Source: Primula veris
Lineage: Eukaryota > Streptophyta > Magnoliopsida > Ericales > Primulaceae
Length of the DNA: 64,000 nucleotides
Assembly: GCA_963682055.1 (NCBI GenBank)
Contig: OY821745.1
Location: 12,159,501 to 12,223,500, forward strand
Direction: 5' to 3'
The position numbers and the translations under genes are program-made. The number at the start of each line of letters is the position of its first letter. Positions within the stretch are counted from its first letter, which is position 1. Below, one piece after another: positions 56,799 to 64,000 of this stretch. Below the pieces are notes generated by a model. It searched no databases. It had not been told where the DNA came from and saw only the letters and a list, made by a program, of their open reading frames with translations.

Positions 56799-59709
56799 CT
56801 ATACAGCTTTTAGTTGATGTTGTGTTGAATTTTCTTCATAAAGTACTCCTTCAGGTGATGTAAGGCGTCGTAGAGCGATTAAGAATCGGGACTGAATAAA
56901 AAAGAGAATTAAGAATTCAGAAAACTGTCAAGATATACTCTAGAAATTGATGTATGGACAGTGAGAGCAACAAAGATTTACCCATTGGAATCCGATAAGG
57001 GCACACCAGTAGCCAGACAAACCATATCCTCTACTGCTTATCAGCTGGAAAAAAATAGTTTGTCTAAAGCTCCTAAAAACTAACTTGATATAACTTCAAG
57101 AATGTAAAAACTGACGCTAAAATTAAATTCTTATATCCATATCTAAGTGTCTTAACTAATACAATACAAAGTACTGAAACTATGAATTCCCATACCATTA
57201 GGAAAAGAGCACCAGCAAAGAAGCAACCACTCATTGACAAACTTATAAATTTAAGATCCCGTCCCGCCTGCAAAAAAGCACACAAAACACTGCAACTTAA
57301 CAAAGAAAATATCATTGGAAGAAAAGAAAGAGTTTTATGGTCGGTATCTCAATGCTGATGATAAAAGAAAGAGATCTCTAAACTACATACTGCATTACTT
57401 GTCTGTGACATGCAGATACACACACACATATGATCGCAATTTAAGACAGTATGAATCCTTGCGCTTAAAGTCAGGTTTGTTATAGGGAACATTGCTTGCA
57501 GCACACATAGAACTAAGGGGGAAAAACATACCAGCAATGTGCCCTCGAGGCTGAGGATGCTGGGTGTTATACACAATGAAAGGAAGAAAGGGATCAACAC
57601 AGTTTGCATCTGTAACGGCAAAAGTATATCTATGTAAAGTAAACAGCAATTATTCTGTATTTCTAAACATAAGATGTTCAAACCATTGCTTTACTCTGGG
57701 GGGTTGACCAGGTCTAGGAAAACGCAAATAAAGGCTATAGAATTTACCTCCCCTATGATCATAGGATCGGGTGAAAAAAATTTGGGGAACATTAAGGGAA
57801 CAAATGTGCCAATAGATCCTATAACCAGCCCAGATAAAGCACCAATAAACAGCAGAGATTTCAACAGAGTCCGAGCCTGAAAATTCGACAATTTTCTTAG
57901 AGCAAGATGTATATAACCAAAATGATGTAAAATCAGTTTGAGCTGAACATTGTGAAAAGGATTACATCTAGTTTAAACTATAAATTCCTAGATCCTTAAT
58001 ATTATAATATAATTATATTACATTTAGAGTTGATGAGTGAGAAAACTGGTCAACCTTTCGAAGACTTTTATTAGCTCCATACATTAACTCGGGCATGAAT
58101 GATTGAGCGGTTTGAGAGAGAGGCTCACCCCATACAGCACACATCATAAACAATTGAATCATGACCTGAAGTAAATTAAGTTACTAACTTCAATTCCCGC
58201 CAGCTATATGTCATTGACTAATCGTTGTACATGAAAAAATTGTACCTGATGAGCAGCAACTGTATGTGTGCCCATTGAGGTGGCAAAATATACAATTAGA
58301 GAAAAAAACGCCACCTGAACACTTAAATTAGTTAGATAGATGAAATGATGCATGTATAGCATTTCGAAGACGTAATGTCACCAATATGAGGGAGGGAGGG
58401 GGTGTGTGTGGGGGGGGGGGGGGGCTTGTTGGTGGAGGACAGTGACCATGCTGTAAGGATGTAAACTACATGTTAAGAGTTATGGTAATTGACCAAATCA
58501 AACCTTCGACATCATCGTCACAAACACCGGGGCAGCGATAGAGAATATTTCCAGTAATTCAATGGAAGAAGGCACAGATATAGCAAAAGGATTATACCCT
58601 TTCTTGTTCAAATTGTCAATCATCATGTAACCTGCGACAACCTAAAACATATGCTGTTAATTCGAAACACAAAATAAAAATGTGAATACAATGAGACAAA
58701 TAGTTCAACTTCTTTTATTTTTACATCCAAGACCCGGCTTGTATCAAGGATATAGAAGTAGAACCATTATGGCAAAAAAATGTTTCAGAGGGAGAAGAAA
58801 AGGAAAAAGGTGGAACAAGAGATATCATTTAATTCGTCGGTCCTCGTAGGTGTAGATTATTTCATTATAAATGTGATAAAAGAAGAATAAAATTTTACGT
58901 ACCTGTGATGCCATTGTAGCCCAAGCAGCTCCAGCAATACCATAGCCTAAATACGAGCATAGAACTATGTCACCAATTCCGTTCACAACAGTAGCAGCTG
59001 CTAAAGCTTTCAAAGGTCCCCAAGAATCTTTCATACCAAGGCTGCAATTGACATATCATAGTACTGTATTGGTACATTATGTACACCTACTGTGATAGTT
59101 ATTTCTGCATATGTACAGTTTTTTTTAGCTGCTTAATACATCAATCAACAACTCATGTATTTCCATACTTCACTATCTCTCTGTCTATACGGCTCTTCAC
59201 TACAACTTTAAAAATGTCACTATTTGTGCCTGTGCTGGCCCCTTGTTACATCAAGAAATGATATACAATAACTATTTCTACATTTTTACCAGCCTTCAAA
59301 TCATAAAATAGGATTAATCAAAATTAATTCTAGGGAACAGATATGTAATGAGTTAAACAAAAAGAAATGCTGAGTAAGTATTTATCATCCGGACGAAGTG
59401 TCCAAAAAAATTAATTCCAGCAAACAAAACCGATAACCAGTCTTTAAATTGCAACCCAGCCTGTAAGAACCTTTTGAGACTCATTTTCAGGATAATTAAA
59501 CGGGATAAACAGCATTTTTTTAGAACAAATCTGCAAAAGCATTTCTTATTTGATGTTTAGGCTTTCATTTATCGGCCTTCTTCTTTTTCTATTTTATCGA
59601 TGAGCTTTATAATTAGCTCTATCTAGAGATAACTAAAAGTCTACAAATTTCACCTTGCACTTTGAGTGACCCATCCAACAAGTGATATTGGCCATGCTAT
59701 GCCTCGAAT
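56799..59709 (-). CDS. MATE efflux transporter, copy B (exons 5-14 in window)
   Basis: Tandem paralogue of copy A in the same direction. Exons: 59654-59709, 58903-59041, 58504-58641, 58246-58314, 58055-58165, 57748-57876, 57532-57609, 57196-57267, 56982-57044 and 56799-56891. Each matches the length of the corresponding exon in A (56, 139, 138, 69, 111, 129, 78, 72, 63 and 93 nt), with GT..AG ends and open frame to a stop at 56799-56801 (tail [20 protein letters not shown]). Differences from A are conservative (YAED to YEEN, PSVNS to PSILS). Exons 1-4 should lie beyond the right edge. A Copia sits in intron 4. The coding part seen appears functional; whether the 5' half is intact cannot be judged here. 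Confidence 0.85.
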
Positions 59710-59956
59710 CTGCCAACAAAAACGTAATTCATTCACATAATGGTTACAAATAAGAAGCAACTACTAATAAATTAGATACAAATTGTCTTTATCATGCCAC
59801 AGCAAACCGCAACCCTTTATACGAGAAAAGAAAAGTACTTTAAACTAGTCAAATGTTAACAATGTAACTTCATAAGCAAATAGCGTGCTCAGTGAAGGTT
59901 CATAAGTTACGTTTGTGTGAATTCTACTACTTAACATCATAAAAGACAATACTATT

Positions 59957-60144
59957 TGTTGAATGTCACATTAATAATAAGCATTAATTGTAGTTATAAT
60001 AACATCATTAATAGTTAGGTGGGAGTTGCTAGTTTGTAGTTTTTTAGTTACTAATATTTTTTACTTTCTCAGCCTATATGTGTTAAGCTTTTAAGTATGT
60101 GTTGAGTTAGAAAAATAAAAACAACATTCTCTCTAAAAGTTTCA
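59957..60144 (+). repeat. 5' LTR of Copia element 3
   Basis: 188 bp, TG..CA ended; its first 73 bases match the sequence from 63928 to the window end exactly by eye. Confidence 0.9.
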
Positions 60145-60239
60145 TGGTATCAGAGCAGATCTGAACTGAATTAGCAGATCAAGCCTCAGTTAAATCAGTC
60201 ATTAACACCAAGTTATTCAGCAAAGAGCAGTTAGGGCTC

Positions 60240-63200
60240 TTGCAAAACATGTTTAGTCAGACTCAACTATGTCGGCAAGGAGTACCATCATCCAACAATG
60301 ATGTTGGAATTGGATCTTTTGCTCAAAAAGGTACCTTTTTGAGCACATTAAGGGTCAAAACTCAAGAAGGGGCTTCTTGGATTGTCGACTCAGGTGCTTC
60401 GGATCATATGACAGGAGATGCCTCGTCTTTATTGAACTACAAATCATGTTCCGGTAACCTAACAGTTAGAATAGCCGATGGTTCTATCTCCAGAGTTGTG
60501 GGTACATGTTCGGTGATTATTTCTAAAGATCTTACCCTTAGTTGTGTGCTTTTCGTTCTAAATTTGGATTGTAATTTACTTTCAATCAATAAACTTACTC
60601 ATGAGAATAATTGTGTTGCTAATTTTTTCTCAAGTGGTTGTATTTTTCAGGATTTGGATTCGGGGAGGATGATTGGCAAAGCTGAGATGTGTTCGGGACT
60701 CTATGTTCTCAAAACTTCCGACTTTTGTCAGAGACAAATTCAGCCTGAAAGAAGTTATTTTTCTGCTTCGGAATCAATTAATGATAGTGATATCATGTTA
60801 TGGCATTATCGCCTTGGTCACCCTAATTTCCTGTACCTCAAGAAACTTCTCCCATCATTATTTGGTAAAAAATCTCAAGTTTTCCGTTGCGAAATTTGTC
60901 AACTGTCTAAACATGTTCGCAATCCCTATCCTGCACAACAATATAAATCGTCTCGTACTTTTTCTATTATACACAGTGACATTTGGGGAGTGTCACAATT
61001 GGTTTCTCTCACACATTTAGTCACTTGTGTAGAGTCAAATATATAGAGGTAAAAAGGTAGTATACAGGATGTGAACATAATAATACAAAGACAACTAATT
61101 AGACAACACAATCTCAAATATGTGTTACTGGTCTTCTAATAAGACTTATGCAGTCAAAGATTGCAGGCTAGGTAATTCTAGCACTCCTTCACTATAGATA
61201 TTCACACTATCTTGTACAGAGACATGCTGTCTCTTACATGGAGCATCTACAAAAAAAAATATTACTCGATCTAGATGGTTTGTTTTATTTGTAGACGACC
61301 ATACGAGACTGACATGAGTATTTTTTATGAAGGAAAAGTCAGAAGTTGCTCAAATCTTTGAAAACTTTTATAGTATGGTCAGTACCCAATTTCAAACCAA
61401 AATTCAAGTTTTAAAAACAGATAATGCTAGAGATTACTTCAACTCGACTTTAGGAGAATTTTTACGAAAAGAAGGGATTGTTCATCAAAGTTCGTGCGCT
61501 GATACTCCTCAGCAAAATGGGATTGCCGAACGGAAAAATAGACACCTTTTAGAAGTCGCTCGATCCATTATGTTATCCCGAGTACTTCAATTTCGAACCC
61601 CATTACAGGTTCTTCTTAAATATTATTCCAACAACATACTTTTCTCCAATATACCGCCTAAAGTATTTGGTTGTTCTGCATTTGTACATGTGTATTCTCA
61701 AAATCGAAGTAAACTGGATCCAAAAGCGATGAAGTGCATGTTTCTCGGTTATGCACCAAATCAGAAAGGCTACAAGTGTTATTCCCCATTGACTAGAAAG
61801 TTTTATACTTCTATAGACGTTACGTTTTTCGAAGACCAGCCTTATTACCCTAAAACCGATATTAGGGGGAGAACATGGCCGAAGAATTGCAGTTTTGGGA
61901 ACCAACAACCAACCAACATATAACCCTTACACCATCAAATGCACCAAGCTCGGTAGTTTAAAATTCTCAACCTGAACCGCACGTTGAATTACAACTAATT
62001 TTGCAGAACCATTACATGCCAACACCGATACAAACATTACCAGTCCATTCCCAAATTGAGACTCTGGAAGATTCGACCAATAATAATAACGACTTACTTG
62101 TTTATACAAGAAAAAAGAAGAAGAATCAAGAGGACATAGCGCCACAAACACATCTCGAGCAATGTCATGAGCCTGAACCGAGTCCAGAACCGGAAGAAAT
62201 ACAACCAGGTAACATTTTGCCCTCTTCTTTTTCAAGTGAAAATCAAAGTGACGATTTGAATTTACCTATAGCAAAACGGAAAGGAGTCAGATCTAGCACG
62301 AATCATTCCATTGCTATTTTTATTTCTTATGATAACCTATCACCAAATTATCGGGCTTTCGTCACAAGTTTAGCAAAACAGATTCCGAAAAATATTCATG
62401 AAGCTCTTCAATCTCCTGATTGGAGAGTAGTTGTTCAGGAAGAGATTCAAGCTCTAGCAAAAAATGGTACATGGGAAATCACAGATTTTCCCAAAGGGAA
62501 GAAGACGGTTGGATGTCGGTGGATCTTTACGGTGAAATATAGAGTAGATGGAGGAGTGGAGAGATTTAAAGCGAGACTCATTGCAAAAGGGTTCACTCAG
62601 TCCCATGGTGTGGATTATGTCGAAACATTTGCTCCCGTTGCCAAATTAAACACAATTACAGTGTTATTATCTCTAGCAGTCAATCAAGACTGGCCCCTTT
62701 ATCAACTCGACATTAAAAATGTGTTTCTCAATGGAGATTTGAAAGATGAGGTATATATGGACATACCAACAGTTCTCGAGTCGAAGGAAAATATTAATAA
62801 AGTTTGCAAATAAAAAAAAAATTTGTATGGCCTTAAACAGTCCCCTCGGGCCTGGTTTGATCGCTTTACCAAGGCGGTCAAGAAGTGTGGTTACTCTCAA
62901 TGTCAATCGGATCATATGTTATTTGTGAAACACTCTCCTGGTGGAAAAATGGCAATAATCATCGTGTATGTAGATGATATTATCCTAACCGGAAATCATG
63001 AGGAAGAAATGTCCAAACTCAAAAAAATTTTGGCCAAAGAATTCGAAATCAAAGATCTAGGAAATCTCAAGTACTTCTTAGGCATGGAAATTGCTCGGTC
63101 AAAGAAAGGTCTAGTTGTTTCTCAACAAAAATATATTTTAGACCTGTTAAAAGATACAGGCATGCTAGGAAGTAAGCCGGTAGATACTCCGATGGATCAC

Positions 63201-63920
63201 AATGTCAAACTGGGTAACACGGACGAAAATACCTCAGTTGACAAGGAAAGGTATCAAAAACTAGTGGGAAAACTTATTTACTTGTTTCAGACTAGACCCG
63301 ATATAAGCTTCGGTGTTAGTTCAGTAAGTCGATTCATGAATAATCCATCAGAAGTACACATGAAGGCAGTTTACAGAATACTAAGGTATCTCAAAATGAC
63401 ACCTGGAAAAGGGCTATATTTTGAGAAAACTGTAAATAGAGATGTTGAAATATTCACTGATGCAGATTGGGCCGGGTGTTCGATTGATCGTAGGTCTACT
63501 ACCTCTGGATATTGTATCGACGTGTGGGGAAATCATGTCACATGGCGAAGTAAAAAGCAATCGGTCGTGTCAAGAAGTAGTGCGGAAGCAGAGTTTAGAG
63601 CTATGGCTCACGGAATTTGTGAAGGAATGTGGTTGAAAAGAGTTGACTTAAATATTCCAGTTCATGGTCCTATGAAACTGTTATGCGATAATCAATCTGC
63701 CATTAGTATTGCAAAAAATCCAGTTCACCATGATCGAACTAAGCATGTGGAGATAGATCGAAATTTCATTAAAGAAAATATAAAAAAATGAATACTAACT
63801 CTGGTTTATGTACCCACAAGAATCCAGACTGCAGATATTCTCACAAAAGCTCTTTCAAGACCCAAGTTCGAAGACCTAAAGTCCAAGATCGGTTTAATCG
63901 ACATTTACAACCGAGCTTGA
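60240..63920 (+). pseudogene. Copia element 3 polyprotein remains, gag missing
   Basis: Almost no room (about 95 bp) lies between the primer site and the protease block, so gag is deleted. Pieces: protease WIVDSGASDHMTG (60378-60416), GAG-pre-integrase LWHYRLGHPNFLYLKKL, integrase start FSIIHSDIWG, then about 280 bp of foreign sequence. Integrase resumes (WFVLFVDDHTRLT, a TGA where Trp is expected, MKEKSEVAQIFENF, QQNGIAERKNRHLLEVAR). Reverse transcriptase follows (WIFTVKYRVDGGVERFKAR, a TAA at 62811-62813, LYGLKQSPRAWF, VYVDDIILTG), then RNase H (DADWAGCSIDRRSTTSGYC, SSAEAEFRAMA), a stop at 63789-63791 and the tail ADILTKALSRPKFEDLK to 63920. Confidence 0.88.
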
Positions 63921-63927
63921 GGGAGAG

Positions 63928-64000
63928 TGTTGAATGTCACATTAATAATAAGCATTAATTGTAGTTATAATAACATCATTAATAGTTAGGTGGGAGTTGC
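63928..64000 (+). repeat. 3' LTR of Copia element 3 (truncated by window end)
   Basis: The first 73 bp of the LTR, identical by eye to the start of the 5' LTR, follow a GAGGGAGAG polypurine tract. Confidence 0.9.

Larger units (their letters stand above)
59957..64000 (+). mobile_element. Copia element 3 in intron 4 of MATE copy B (runs off the window)
   Basis: The 5' LTR 59957-60144 (188 bp) starts TGTTGAATGTCAC and ends AAGTTTCA. TGGTATCAGAGC, the initiator-Met primer site, begins at 60145. The 3' LTR starts at 63928 after GAGGGAGAG (polypurine tract) and is cut at the window end. Just before the element the intron reads CTATT, the expected target word. Orientation is opposite to the host gene. 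Internal coding is broken. Confidence 0.92.

Noticed and set aside
58410..58430. Run of about 16 Gs in a MATE copy B intron
   Set aside because: This is a simple homopolymer, and its length is prone to sequencing error.

Overview
The window is nuclear DNA of a flowering plant, most likely a eudicot. The signs are AT-rich sequence, spliced genes with long introns, Copia LTR retrotransposons, a Mutator-like (MULE) transposon and several MITEs. Two kinds of host gene can be read in full or in part, both on the minus strand.

Region by region. (1) About 1-3200: AT-rich sequence with a possible last exon of an unknown gene (102-218), a short tandem repeat, and a promoter-like stretch of LTR or pararetrovirus type (about 1660-2280). 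(2) 3210-12510: a complete alpha-COP gene (four coding exons, 1215 aa, plus a 5'UTR intron). Its 3'UTR and both edges of coding exon 1 have been tandemly duplicated. (3) 13362-19414: a 6.05 kb LTR element with target duplication ATATT. Its LTRs and polypurine tract read plus, while its decayed Copia polyprotein reads minus. Its interior carries a family of hairpins with different stems around one shared loop octamer. (4) 19740-31013: an 11.3 kb MULE with long terminal inverted repeats, a transposase gene reading inward from the left and a plant-mobile-domain (PMD) gene reading inward from the right. Between them lie an ORF of the plant 'Transposase_32' type and a solo LTR (target duplication AACCT). 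All three genes are broken by single in-frame stops. A roughly 130 bp motif cluster is shared by both TIRs, the solo LTR and two internal sites. (5) 32889-54012: a complete 14-exon MATE transporter gene of the plastid DTX45/DTX46/EDS5 clade (512 aa). It keeps its reading frame and splice sites despite a 5.8 kb Copia relic in intron 5 and an 8.1 kb, nearly intact, young Copia in intron 3. (6) 54264-55505: an array of about 120 bp repeats with a MULE-type MITE in it. (7) 56799-59709: a tandem second MATE copy of which exons 5-14 lie in the window. Intron 4 holds a third Copia (59957 to beyond the window end).

The host genes are unrelated in function: COPI vesicle coat, and membrane efflux. The main story is transposon traffic around genes that stay readable. 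The least ordinary observations are the constant-loop hairpins inside the inverted-core LTR element, the motif cluster shared by a DNA transposon and an LTR, and the duplicated edges of alpha-COP exon 1.
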